Source: JBKDZL01 sp047971145 | Lineage (GTDB): Bacteria > Bacillota_I > Bacilli_A > Erysipelotrichales > Erysipelotrichaceae | Direction of reading: 5' to 3' | Length of the DNA stretch: 7,887 bases | NCBI GenBank assembly: GCA_047971145.1 | Contig: JBKDZL010000045.1 | Span: forward strand, 1-7,887 | Shown: in pieces, positions 1 to 6,860 of the stretch | Layout: each line of letters opens with the position of its first letter | Numbering within the stretch: the first letter of the stretch is position 1 | Position numbers and translations under genes: made by a program | The notes under the pieces: model-generated | What the model was told of the DNA's origin: nothing | What the model saw: only the letters and a program-made list of their open reading frames with translations | Databases searched by the model: none

Positions 1-675
1 TAAATAACCATCATTTAAAGTAGCCTGAGGTGTAGCTTTAAATCCACCACCATAACGCTTACCATTAGCAACAACCATTAATAAGCTATCTTTTTTAATC
101 TTTAGTTTATCAATATTGATATTCAATTTAATTAATTCTGGTTTGAAAGCACACTTTAAAGCTGCAAAAATATAAATCAATTTTAAAGGAATTAAGTGAT
201 GATAACGATACTTCTCACTAGCTAAATAATTAATTTTAGCATCAAAACCCAAATTTGTTATATTCAAGAAACGATGACTATTAGCACTACCATAATCTAT
301 GACAACTGGCTCACCCAACATAGTCTCTTCTATTATTGAAGCTAAATCTATTTTCTTCTGATCTAGTGAGTAATAAAAATCGTTGCCACTACCACAGGGT
401 ATAACAGCCATACTACACTTTAAATTTAAACCATTTAAAACTTCATTTACAGTACCATCTCCTCCACAAGCATAAATAATATTATGCTTATTCTTAGAGT
501 GCTCCCTAGCTAATTCAATAGCATGTTTGTGATAGCGACTATAAACTATTTGATAATCTAAATGATGTTTTTTAGCTAACTTTGAGATTAGTGGCACTAC
601 TTTATCATTTTTATTTCTACCAGAAATTGGATTAACAATAAAAATATGTCTTTTGTTTTTTTGTTTATTAAACAC
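1..675 (-). CDS. Diacylglycerol kinase / YegS-BmrU-type lipid kinase (3' end cut by window)
   Basis: ATP-dependent lipid kinase of the DAGK catalytic family (DgkB/YegS/BmrU). The family phosphorylates diacylglycerol or a related lipid at the inner membrane face, recycling it to phosphatidic acid. The visible 225 codons show NPISG (residues 15-19), the nucleotide-binding GGDGTVNEV (71-79), PCGSGNDF (93-100), NITNLGFDA (about 144-152) and, near the cut, NGKRYGGGF and P.A.LNDGYL, all in the family order. The family is usually about 300 residues, so roughly the last quarter (part of the C-terminal beta-sandwich) is missing. Start: GTG at 675, with AGGAG five bases upstream and an in-frame TAA just above. 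An ATG at 677-675 is out of frame, so GTG is well supported. It has its own promoter and lies behind the opp terminator, so it is probably a separate unit. The lipid substrate is not certain. Confidence 0.92.
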   Translation of the reverse strand, partial: MFNKQKNKRHIFIVNPISGRNKNDKVVPLISKLAKKHHLDYQIVYSRYHKHAIELAREHSKNKHNIIYACGGDGTVNEVLNGLNLKCSMAVIPCGSGNDFYYSLDQKKIDLASIIEETMLGEPVVIDYGSANSHRFLNITNLGFDAKINYLASEKYRYHHLIPLKLIYIFAALKCAFKPELIKLNINIDKLKIKKDSLLMVVANGKRYGGGFKATPQATLNDGYL

Positions 676-707
676 ATTCTCTCCTATAAATTAATTACTA
701 CATCTAA

Positions 708-736
708 ATTATAAACCATAATCCTCTTTACAACAA
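708..736 (-). promoter_or_regulatory. Promoter of the lipid kinase gene
   Basis: Minus strand: -35 TTGTTG (736-731), 17-base spacer, perfect -10 TATAAT (713-708), about 33 bases before the GTG start. The -35 overlaps a 10-bp perfect palindrome AACAATTGTT (732-741). A second weaker candidate lies upstream: TTGACA (777-772), 19-base spacer, TATAAA (752-747). The rest of the 676-799 gap shows no gene. Confidence 0.6.
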
Positions 737-787
737 TTGTTAATCATTTATAATTTAATGATATTATAAAATGTCAATTAATAATAT

Positions 788-814
788 AAAAATAACAACT
801 TAGTTGTTATTTTT
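788..814 (-). terminator. Terminator of the opp operon, overlapping the oppF stop codon
   Basis: Perfect 12-bp inverted repeat AAAAATAACAAC / GTTGTTATTTTT with a 3-base loop. The loop is exactly the oppF stop codon TAA (802-800), so the last five codons of oppF (Asn-Lys-Asn-Asn-Asn) form the left arm. The U-rich right arm is followed by an AT-rich run. The stem has few G-C pairs, so it may be leaky. The symmetry would allow function in both directions, but no plus-strand gene is seen. Confidence 0.72.
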
Positions 815-1735
815 ATTCCATCTATCAAATTCCTCTTTAGTCGCCAATACTTGATGAGTTTCACTTAAATGATGAACTTCAGCAACATTATAATCAACTC
901 CTTCATCATCTTTATCATAACTTAAAGCAATTCTAGTTTTTTCAATCAAAGGATTTGGATGAGGAATAGCTGATAATAAAGATTTAGTATATGGATGAAT
1001 TGGATTATGAAAGATTTCATCTGTTGTTCCAGTTTCCACAATATGACCTAAATGCATTACCCCAATCCGATCAGAAATATATTTGACCATAGATAAATCA
1101 TGAGCAATAAATAGATAAGTTGTTCCTAATTCTTTTTGTAAATCCTTCATTAAGTTGACTACTTGGGCTTGAATAGAAACATCTAATGCAGAAATTGCTT
1201 CATCGGCAATTATTAACTTAGGGTTCATTATTAGAGCTCTTGCAATGCCTATTCTTTGCCTTTGTCCGCCTGAAAATTGATGAGGAAAGCGAGTTGCATG
1301 TTCAGCAGATAAGCCAACTTTCAGTAAAATTTGCTTTACTTTTTCATTTATTTCGGCTTCACTTTTACAAAGATTATGAATTCTTAATCCTTGAGCAATT
1401 ATTTCATTGACTTTCTTACGAGGATTAAGACAAGCCATTGGATCTTGAAAAATCATTTGCATATTGATGCGTAAGTGCTTCTCTTCTTCCTTATTAAGCT
1501 TACCACTAATGTTATGACCTGCAAAATATATCTCACCCTCACTTGGATTATATAGCCTAATGATCGTGCGACCTGTAGTACTTTTTCCACTGCCACTCTC
1601 ACCAACTAAACCATAAGTTTCTTGCGGGAAAATTTTAAAGCTGATTCCATCAACTGCCTTAACACTATATTTTCTATTAATTCGAAAGTATTGTTTTAAG
1701 TTATTTACTTCTAATAAAGGCACTCTCTCAACCAT
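800..1735 (-). CDS. oppF: Oligopeptide ABC transporter ATP-binding protein OppF (AmiF-like)
   Basis: Second ATPase of an Opp-type peptide importer. It dimerises with OppD on the cytoplasmic side of OppBC and powers peptide uptake. Of 311 residues, it shows Walker A GESGSGKS (45-52), Q-loop IFQDPMACLNP (Gln97), ABC signature FSGGQRQR (154-161), Walker B LIIADEA with catalytic Glu179, D-loop SALDVSIQAQ, H-loop His212 (AHDLS), and the C-terminal oligo_HPY element HPYTKSLLSAIPHPNP (248-261). DEAISALD and the GHIVETG tail resemble streptococcal AmiF as I recall it. The start is ATG at 1735, inside the end of oppD (8-base overlap), with AGGAGG nine bases upstream, so it is translationally coupled. 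The gene ends in the operon terminator. Peptide (oligo- or dipeptide) specificity cannot be read from the ATPase. Confidence 0.96.
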   Translation of the reverse strand: MVERVPLLEVNNLKQYFRINRKYSVKAVDGISFKIFPQETYGLVGESGSGKSTTGRTIIRLYNPSEGEIYFAGHNISGKLNKEEEKHLRINMQMIFQDPMACLNPRKKVNEIIAQGLRIHNLCKSEAEINEKVKQILLKVGLSAEHATRFPHQFSGGQRQRIGIARALIMNPKLIIADEAISALDVSIQAQVVNLMKDLQKELGTTYLFIAHDLSMVKYISDRIGVMHLGHIVETGTTDEIFHNPIHPYTKSLLSAIPHPNPLIEKTRIALSYDKDDEGVDYNVAEVHHLSETHQVLATKEEFDRWNKNNN

Positions 1736-2804
1736 TATTCAGTTCCTCCTTCATTTTTTTAATTCTCAATTTTAATTGCTCAGGCATCTGAACTTTTGGT
1801 GCTAAAGGATGAGCTAACCAAGTACTTACTCTATGCTGTCCACCAACATCAAATTGGGGAGGATCTTCTTCGAAATCAATATTTAAAGCATAAGGATTTC
1901 TTGGTGCAAAGGCATCACCTGCAATGCGCTCAAGTAGATTAGGTGGTGAGCCTGGTATTGCAAATAATCGATCATCGTTAGTATCAATATCTGGCATACT
2001 ACTTAATAAACCCCAAGTATAAGGATGTCTAGGATCATAAAACACTTCATTAATATTCCCTTTTTCAACAATCTTGCCAGCATACATTACCGCAACATAA
2101 TCCGCAACTTTTGCTACCACACCTAAATCATGAGTAATATAAATAACTGCCAAATTTTTCTTATTTTGAATTTCTTTAATTAATTCTAAAATTTTAGCTT
2201 GGATAGTAACATCTAATGCCGTAGTAGGCTCATCACAAATTAAAATATCAGGATTACATGCCAAGGCAATCGCAATTACTACTCTTTGTCTCATGCCGCC
2301 TGATAACTGATGAGGATAATTTTTGATTCGCTTATCAGGGTTGTTGATACCAACTAACTCTAATAGTTCTAAAGCACGTTTTTTAGCTTCTTTTTTAGTT
2401 ATTTTTTCGTGTTCAATCATGCCCTCCATTATTTGTTTACCTATTTGCATCGTAGGGTCTAAAGAGGTCATAGGATCTTGAAAAACCATAGCAATTTTCT
2501 TACCACAGAATTGATATCTAATTTGCTTATTATCCATTTGTACCAAATCTACGGTTTTACTTACACCATCTTCATTAAAAGTAAATTCAATACTACCACT
2601 ATCAATTTTGCCATTATTACTTAAAATACCCATTATCGCTTTAACCGTCACCGATTTCCCTGAGCCACTCTCGCCAACAATCGCAATTGTTTCTCCTTTA
2701 AATAAATCTAGTCTTACTCCCCTAATTGCATTAACTAACCCTGAATTTGTTTCAAAGGAAATACTTAAATCACGAATTGATAATACTCTTTCTTTTTTCT
2801 TCAT
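1728..2804 (-). CDS. oppD: Oligopeptide ABC transporter ATP-binding protein OppD
   Basis: First ATPase of the Opp importer and partner of OppF under the OppBC permease. Of 358 residues, it shows Walker A GESGSGKS (44-51), Q-loop VFQDPMTSLDP (Gln109), signature LSGGMRQR (167-174), Walker B ILICDEP (Glu192), D-loop TALDVTIQAK and His225 (THDLGVV). The oligo_HPY region is RHPYTWGLLSSMP with IPGSPPNLL (about 259-291). All catalytic residues are present. In the C-terminal segment 296-330, where many OppD/DppD proteins carry four cysteines for an iron-sulfur cluster (GC.F.PRCP pattern), this protein has GDAFAPRNPYALNID and RVSTWL, with no cysteine. Start: ATG at 2804, with AAAGGAG upstream and 17 bases after the oppC stop. 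It ends in TGA, which overlaps the oppF start. Same operon as oppABCF. Confidence 0.96.
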   Translation of the reverse strand: MKKKERVLSIRDLSISFETNSGLVNAIRGVRLDLFKGETIAIVGESGSGKSVTVKAIMGILSNNGKIDSGSIEFTFNEDGVSKTVDLVQMDNKQIRYQFCGKKIAMVFQDPMTSLDPTMQIGKQIMEGMIEHEKITKKEAKKRALELLELVGINNPDKRIKNYPHQLSGGMRQRVVIAIALACNPDILICDEPTTALDVTIQAKILELIKEIQNKKNLAVIYITHDLGVVAKVADYVAVMYAGKIVEKGNINEVFYDPRHPYTWGLLSSMPDIDTNDDRLFAIPGSPPNLLERIAGDAFAPRNPYALNIDFEEDPPQFDVGGQHRVSTWLAHPLAPKVQMPEQLKLRIKKMKEELNNG

Positions 2805-2821
2805 AGTAATTTTATCTCCTT

Positions 2822-3829
2822 TTACATTTGTTTCATTTTTGGATCAAAGGCATCTCTTAATCCATCAGCAAATAAATTAAATGACAACATTAATAATGCC
2901 AGTACTACAATAGCACTAATTATCATATGGGGATAAATAGTTAAAGATTTGTAACCCTCAGAAATCAGTGAACCTAAAGAAGCCATAGGCGCTGGAACAC
3001 CTAAACCAACAAATGATAGAAAAGCTTCAGTGAAAATTGCATTAGGAATAGAAAACATACTAACAATAATTATTTGACCAAAAATATTAGGCAAAATATC
3101 CTTAAATATAATAGAAAAGTTTTTAGCACCTAAGGTGCGAGATGCTAAAATAAATTCTTGTTCCTTTAATTTCAAAACTTGTGCTCTTGCAATTCGACTC
3201 ATACCAATCCAACCTGTAATCATTAAAGCAAAGATAATAGAAATTATTCCTGCAGGTAAAATTAATCCTAAAAGTGTAACTACTACTAATGTTGGTATTC
3301 CATTTAATATTTCGGCAAAACGTTGCATCATTATATCAACTTTACCACCGAAGTAACCAGATATTAATCCATAAATCATCCCAATGAAAATATCAATTAC
3401 TACAGCACTAATCGCAATGATTAAAGAAATTCTAGTTCCTTCCCAAACTCTAGTAAACAAATCACGTCCTTGGGTATCAGTTCCAAACCAATAATAAGTA
3501 TCAGCTAAGTCTTTCTCAGTATAGACATCAATGCCATTTCTTGTTCCATCAAAAATTCCCAATTTCTCGACAATTGGTATTCTAGGTGGCAAAGAGGCAT
3601 GTTCAATTATAATTGATTTATAAGTGTGCCCATTTAGAAAAGGCCCAATAATCGCCATTATTACAATTAGAACAATGACAACTGCACCAAGTAAAGCACC
3701 TTTGTTTTTTCTAAAGGCTGCCCATACATCTTGAGCATAAGAGCTTGATTCATAAATTTTATCAGTTAATATTTGATCAGAAGAATGGGCTAATTCAAAT
3801 TGTTTTTTTGTAAATTGTTTTTGACTCAT
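2822..3829 (-). CDS. oppC: Oligopeptide ABC transporter permease OppC
   Basis: One of the two membrane permease subunits of the Opp importer. The 335-residue protein has a cytoplasmic N-terminal tail of about 43 residues, then a first membrane helix (about 44-66). An extracytoplasmic stretch of about 65 residues ends in the OppC-type signature WFGTDTQGRDLFTR (about 114-127). Five further hydrophobic helices follow, the last at about 302-322. The EAA loop that contacts the ATPases is EFILASRTLGAKNFSIIFKD (about 225-244) with its conserved glycine. The C-terminal FADGLRDAFDPK ending is typical of the family. Start: ATG at 3829, two bases after the oppB stop, with the SD-like AAGGGGA inside the end of oppB, so translation is probably coupled. 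No anomaly seen. Confidence 0.95.
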   Translation of the reverse strand: MSQKQFTKKQFELAHSSDQILTDKIYESSSYAQDVWAAFRKNKGALLGAVVIVLIVIMAIIGPFLNGHTYKSIIIEHASLPPRIPIVEKLGIFDGTRNGIDVYTEKDLADTYYWFGTDTQGRDLFTRVWEGTRISLIIAISAVVIDIFIGMIYGLISGYFGGKVDIMMQRFAEILNGIPTLVVVTLLGLILPAGIISIIFALMITGWIGMSRIARAQVLKLKEQEFILASRTLGAKNFSIIFKDILPNIFGQIIIVSMFSIPNAIFTEAFLSFVGLGVPAPMASLGSLISEGYKSLTIYPHMIISAIVVLALLMLSFNLFADGLRDAFDPKMKQM

Positions 3830-3831
3830 AC

Positions 3832-4767
3832 TTAACTTTTCCCCTTTGCCACTCTAACTCGTGGATCAATAATTCCATATAAAACGTCAATAATTAACAT
3901 TGTTACTACAAATAAAGCCGAGTAGATAAAACCACAAGTAATAACTACATTATAGTCATTAGATTGAATAGCAGTAACCATTAAAGAGCCAATCCCCGGA
4001 ATAGCAAATATTTTTTCAATAACCATCGATCCAGTCAATAAGCCCACCAACAAAGGTCCCATCACAGTAACAACTGGTATTAGAGTATTTCTAATCGCAT
4101 GTCTTAATAACATTTTCCAATTTTTAATGCCTTTAGATTGTACCAATTGAATATACTCAGAATTTAATACCTCAATCATTTCTGATCTAGTAAATCTAGC
4201 GACATTAGCAATGGTAAATAAAGAGAGCGCAATTGTTGGCAAAACTGTAGAAGCAGCAGGCTCACTGCCATTATATAAAATAGGAAACCATCCTAATTTA
4301 AAGCCAACAAAATAAGCTAAACCTAAGGCAAATACATAAGAGGGAACACTGACCCCTAAAATTGATATTGCGGAGCATAAGGTATCAATCCAACTATTGT
4401 GTTTCAAAGCAGCAACTATTCCTAAAACTAAACCTATTACACTGCCTAATAACATCGCTTGTAGTCCGATTCTAACTGTAATTATAAGTCTGGCTAATAC
4501 CATATCACTAACTGCGTAATTTTTGTTTATTACATAAGAAACACCAAAATCTCCTTGTAACATATTTTTAGCATAATTAAAAAAACGAATGATAAACGGA
4601 TCATCTAAGCCATATTTTGCATTTAAGATTGCCCTTTGAGCTTCAGTAATTTTCTCATCATTAAATGGTGAGCCAGGCATCAATTCCAACATTAAAAATA
4701 AAACAAAAAGAATCACAAATAATGTTGCCAATGCAATTAAAACTCTTTTTAAAATGTATTTTCCCAT
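3832..4767 (-). CDS. oppB: Oligopeptide ABC transporter permease OppB
   Basis: The other permease subunit of the Opp importer, 311 residues from the chosen start (MGKYILKRVL). Membrane helices at about 8-28, 98-120, 133-155, 173-192, 230-252 and 275-297 fit the six-helix OppB/DppB fold. Family hallmarks are LMPGSPF after the first helix, YGLDDPFIIRF and the EAA loop EYIQLVQSKGIKNWKMLLRH (204-223). FAIPGIGSLMVTAI and the ending IDPRVRV also fit. The open frame extends 18 codons upstream to an ATG at 4821. I reject that start because those codons run through the intercistronic stem-loop, have no ribosome binding site, and are absent from normal OppB N-termini. The ATG at 4767 has AAAGGGGA five bases upstream. 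Overall identity is firm; substrate range is not. Confidence 0.95.
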   Translation of the reverse strand: MGKYILKRVLIALATLFVILFVLFLMLELMPGSPFNDEKITEAQRAILNAKYGLDDPFIIRFFNYAKNMLQGDFGVSYVINKNYAVSDMVLARLIITVRIGLQAMLLGSVIGLVLGIVAALKHNSWIDTLCSAISILGVSVPSYVFALGLAYFVGFKLGWFPILYNGSEPAASTVLPTIALSLFTIANVARFTRSEMIEVLNSEYIQLVQSKGIKNWKMLLRHAIRNTLIPVVTVMGPLLVGLLTGSMVIEKIFAIPGIGSLMVTAIQSNDYNVVITCGFIYSALFVVTMLIIDVLYGIIDPRVRVAKGKS

Positions 4768-4771
4768 AATT

Positions 4772-4779
4772 TCCCCTTT
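4772..4779 (-). promoter_or_regulatory. Ribosome binding site deciding the oppB start
   Basis: AAAGGGGA reads on the minus strand just above ATG 4767. It lies after the 3' foot of the oppA-oppB stem-loop and selects this ATG over the upstream in-frame ATG at 4821. Confidence 0.75.
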
Positions 4780-4789
4780 CTTTATAATA

Positions 4790-4818
4790 AATAGAGTGAA
4801 GCAGCACCTCACTCTATT
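4790..4818 (-). promoter_or_regulatory. Intercistronic stem-loop between oppA and oppB
   Basis: Perfect 10-bp inverted repeat AATAGAGTGA / TCACTCTATT with a 9-base loop, 17 bases after the oppA stop and ending 22 bases before the oppB ATG. On the minus strand it is followed by TATTATAAAG, a poor U-tract, so it looks like a leaky terminator or a 3' mRNA-stabilising structure rather than a full stop. In binding-protein transporter operons such hairpins commonly keep the binding-protein mRNA more abundant than the permease mRNA. That role here is inferred. Confidence 0.75.
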
Positions 4819-4835
4819 CAAATGTAAATATTAAA

Positions 4836-6449
4836 TTAATCAAATTTGATATGACGGAAGTTATTAACTCCAGCACTGTGAAATTCGAACCCCGATAGTT
4901 TTGGATTAATCATGTAAGCGCCACCGTTTTGATATACTGGTACTACAGCCATATCCTCACTTATTAATGTTTTCTCAGCATCTAACAATAACTGCCAACG
5001 AGCATCTGAGTCTGAGGCAGATGCACCGTTTGTTCCCTCATTTACTAAAGAAGTATATTTTTCACTATCGTAATTACCATAGTTGCTAACAGAATCTTTC
5101 AAGAATAAATCTAAATATGTTTGAGGATCAGCATAATCAGGTCCCCATCTATGTAAAGCCATTTGATATTCACCATTTTGTTGTAAGTCTAGTCTGGTTT
5201 TCTTTGGTTTACTATTTAGAGTTACACTAATTCCTGGTAAATTTTCTTCTAAATTGCTCTGAATATATTCTGCAACTGCTTTGCTTGATTCAGTATCTTC
5301 AAATAATAATTCAATATTAACATCTCCACCTAACTCAGCCACTGCAGCTTGATAATAACTGGCAGCTTTACTTGGATCATACGCAATTAATACTCCAGAA
5401 TCATCACGGAAATCATTACCAGTTGGACCTATTGCCAAAGCTCTTGGAACAATACCTTCAGCTGGCACTGAACCATCTTTTAGAACGCTATTTGCGATAG
5501 TTTCTCGATCAACAGCATAACTAATTGCCATTCTTAAGTTATGATTTTGTAATTCCACAACTTCAAAGTTTAAAGATAAATACCACAGGAATCCTTGTAA
5601 GACGTTGTTAAATCCTTCATCACTACCATAAGCATCAACCATTTCTCCAGTTAGTTTAACTAAATCAATATTTCCAGATTGATACTCCAACATCGCAGTT
5701 TGGGTATCTTGAACAAATCTAAATGATACTTTTTTTGTATTGATAGTATCGGCTTTATAATATTGATCATTCAATACAAAACTATAATCACTACCTGGTG
5801 TCCATGATTCCATAACATAAGGGCCATTATAAATCATATTTTCAGCAGTAAGAGCATACTGATCGCCCTGACTTTCAACAAATTCTTCATTTAATGGGAA
5901 GAAACTTGGAAAAGCCATTAATCCTAAGAAAAAATCTACAGGTTTATTTAAAGTAACTTCGAAAGTTTTATCATCTAAGGCCTTAACTCCCAACTCATCA
6001 ACACTAGCATTACCCGCTAAGATTTCATTAGCATTAACAACATCCACAACACCCATAATAAACGAATACTCAGAAGCAGTTTCTTCACTAACTAACCTTT
6101 TCCAAGCATAGACAAAATCATGTGCAGTTACTGGTGTACCATTAGACCAATTAGTATCTGCAAGATAGAAAGTATATACTTTTCCATCATCACTTACATC
6201 CCAATTACTTGCCATATCTGCAAGTGGCTCATTGCTAGAGCTTAATTCAGTTAAACCAGCAAAGCCTAAAGTAATCGCCTCGAAAGAAGTACCATCTGTT
6301 GCGATATGCAAGTCCATAGAAGCAATATCAGTTTCATTTGCAATAACAACATTATCATCATTAGTACCAGCTGTATCACCACTGCCACCACAACCTGCCA
6401 TCAGTAATAGAACTAAACTAATAATTAAAAACTTTTTAAACATTTTCAT
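4836..6449 (-). CDS. oppA: Oligopeptide-binding lipoprotein OppA (SBP family 5)
   Basis: Extracellular solute-binding protein that captures peptides and delivers them to OppBC. Of 537 residues, the N-terminus MKMFKKFLII has two or three lysines, then a hydrophobic core and the lipobox LMAGC with Cys20, followed by a Gly/Ser/Asp/Thr-rich linker. This indicates diacylglyceryl anchoring to the membrane of a Gram-positive-type envelope. Family-5 features include LADTNWSNGTPVTAHDFVYAW (roughly 96-116), NGPYVMESW (208-216), the helix LRMAISYAVDRETI (305-318) and the ligand-lobe motif HRWGPDYADPQTYLDLF (433-449). Length is normal for OppA. Start: ATG at 6449 with GGGGAGGA seven bases upstream. An internal ATG two codons later is less well placed. 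First gene of the opp operon, with its own promoter. The binding pocket does not reveal which peptides are bound; a signalling-peptide role is possible but unsupported. Confidence 0.96.
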   Translation of the reverse strand: MKMFKKFLIISLVLLLMAGCGGSGDTAGTNDDNVVIANETDIASMDLHIATDGTSFEAITLGFAGLTELSSSNEPLADMASNWDVSDDGKVYTFYLADTNWSNGTPVTAHDFVYAWKRLVSEETASEYSFIMGVVDVVNANEILAGNASVDELGVKALDDKTFEVTLNKPVDFFLGLMAFPSFFPLNEEFVESQGDQYALTAENMIYNGPYVMESWTPGSDYSFVLNDQYYKADTINTKKVSFRFVQDTQTAMLEYQSGNIDLVKLTGEMVDAYGSDEGFNNVLQGFLWYLSLNFEVVELQNHNLRMAISYAVDRETIANSVLKDGSVPAEGIVPRALAIGPTGNDFRDDSGVLIAYDPSKAASYYQAAVAELGGDVNIELLFEDTESSKAVAEYIQSNLEENLPGISVTLNSKPKKTRLDLQQNGEYQMALHRWGPDYADPQTYLDLFLKDSVSNYGNYDSEKYTSLVNEGTNGASASDSDARWQLLLDAEKTLISEDMAVVPVYQNGGAYMINPKLSGFEFHSAGVNNFRHIKFD

Positions 6450-6476
6450 ACTTCATCCTCCCCTTTATATTTCTAT

Positions 6477-6505
6477 ACTTTAAAAGATAATAAACAAGAT
6501 GTCAA
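6477..6505 (-). promoter_or_regulatory. Promoter of the opp operon
   Basis: Minus strand: perfect -35 TTGACA (6505-6500), 17-base spacer, -10 TAAAGT (6482-6477, four of six consensus bases), placing the transcript start near 6470, about 20 bases before the oppA ATG. The sequence above the -35 is A/T-rich (TTTTTACATTTTATC), like an UP element, and holds two near-identical copies of an AT-rich repeat (6518-6555). Confidence 0.72.
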
Positions 6506-6517
6506 GATAAAATGTAA

Positions 6518-6555
6518 AAATATTTCAATATAAATTGTAAATATTTTCAATAAAT
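6518..6555. repeat. Two near-identical AT-rich repeats upstream of the opp promoter
   Basis: Plus-strand copies AAATATTTCAATATAAAT (6518-6535) and AATATTTTCAATAAAT (6540-6555) begin about 21 bases apart, or roughly two helical turns. The second matches 11 of 15 positions of the CodY box as I recall it (AATTTTCWGAAAATT). The first matches less well. They could be an operator for opp control, but low sequence complexity makes chance similarity likely. Confidence 0.3.
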
Positions 6556-6592
6556 GCATATTTTTCATAACTTTATATAATGTTAATAATTT

Positions 6593-6619
6593 AAAAAAAG
6601 CGAATATTATCGCTCTTTT
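6593..6619 (-). terminator. Rho-independent terminator of the small gene (possibly also of pduL)
   Basis: On the minus strand, stem AGCGA / TCGCT (6614-6610 with 6603-6599), loop of six bases, then a T7 tract (6599-6593). Outer A and T runs extend the stem past one mismatch. It begins just after the stop of the 59-residue gene and separates that transcript from the opp promoter. Confidence 0.8.
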
Positions 6620-6798
6620 TAATTATTTAATTCATAACGCTTAGCTAAGGTTGGATTAATATTAACTCCCGAACTTTTTTGCCAATTGAAAGCAAAGTTA
6701 ACTAGATTTTTTAATTCATTCAACTCAATATTTTTATCTAAATCACTACCTTCTTTTACTTCTAACCATCCTTCTTTTATTAGATCTCTTAATGTCAT
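6619..6798 (-). CDS. Small protein of unknown function, 59 residues
   Basis: I do not recognise this protein. It reads ATG at 6798 to TAA at 6621-6619. A near-ideal SD AGGAGGT lies seven bases upstream (6812-6806), a TATAAT is at 6832-6827, and a rho-independent terminator follows directly, so it is very probably translated. The N-terminus is MTLRDLIKEGWLEVKEG and the C-terminus is NPTLAKRYELNN. It has no signal peptide, membrane helix, cysteine, histidine or metal motif. Charge is near neutral (9 acidic, 8 basic). Residues 3-16 and 24-40 look helical and amphipathic, with two Trp (11, 39) and two Phe (35, 37). This fits a small soluble helical protein, perhaps a partner or regulator, but no function can be assigned. 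It sits 62 bases after pduL and may share its transcript. Confidence 0.8.
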   Translation of the reverse strand: MTLRDLIKEGWLEVKEGSDLDKNIELNELKNLVNFAFNWQKSSGVNINPTLAKRYELNN

Positions 6799-6826
6799 TG
6801 TTTTGACCTCCTCTTTTAATAATTAG

Positions 6827-6832
6827 ATTATA
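6827..6832 (-). promoter_or_regulatory. Possible -10 element before the small gene
   Basis: A perfect TATAAT lies on the minus strand 28 bases above the ATG of the 59-residue gene. No acceptable -35 is seen at 16-18 bases (CATAAA or similar), so this may be a weak promoter or chance in AT-rich DNA. The gene could instead be read through from pduL. Confidence 0.35.
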
Positions 6833-6860
6833 TAAAAGATAAAGGCCTTTTTATGGTACA

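Noticed and set aside
2608..2880. Plus-strand open frame of 90 codons
   Set aside because: Antisense shadow of oppD and the oppC end, with no ribosome binding site or recognisable domain.
3135..3356. Plus-strand open frame of 73 codons
   Set aside because: Lies entirely antisense to the oppC coding region and has no translation signal.
4768..4821. Longer OppB start adding 18 residues
   Set aside because: The extra codons run through the oppA-oppB hairpin and its flanks, have no ribosome binding site, and do not look like an OppB N-terminus. ATG 4767 has a good SD.
6232..6483. Plus-strand open frame of 83 codons
   Set aside because: Antisense to the oppA signal peptide and promoter. Its hydrophobic composition reflects the opposite strand.
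6838..6856. Palindrome AAAGGCCTTT after pduL as a terminator
   Set aside because: It has no loop unless a bulged, weak alternative stem is used, and no clear U-tract. At best a weak structure.
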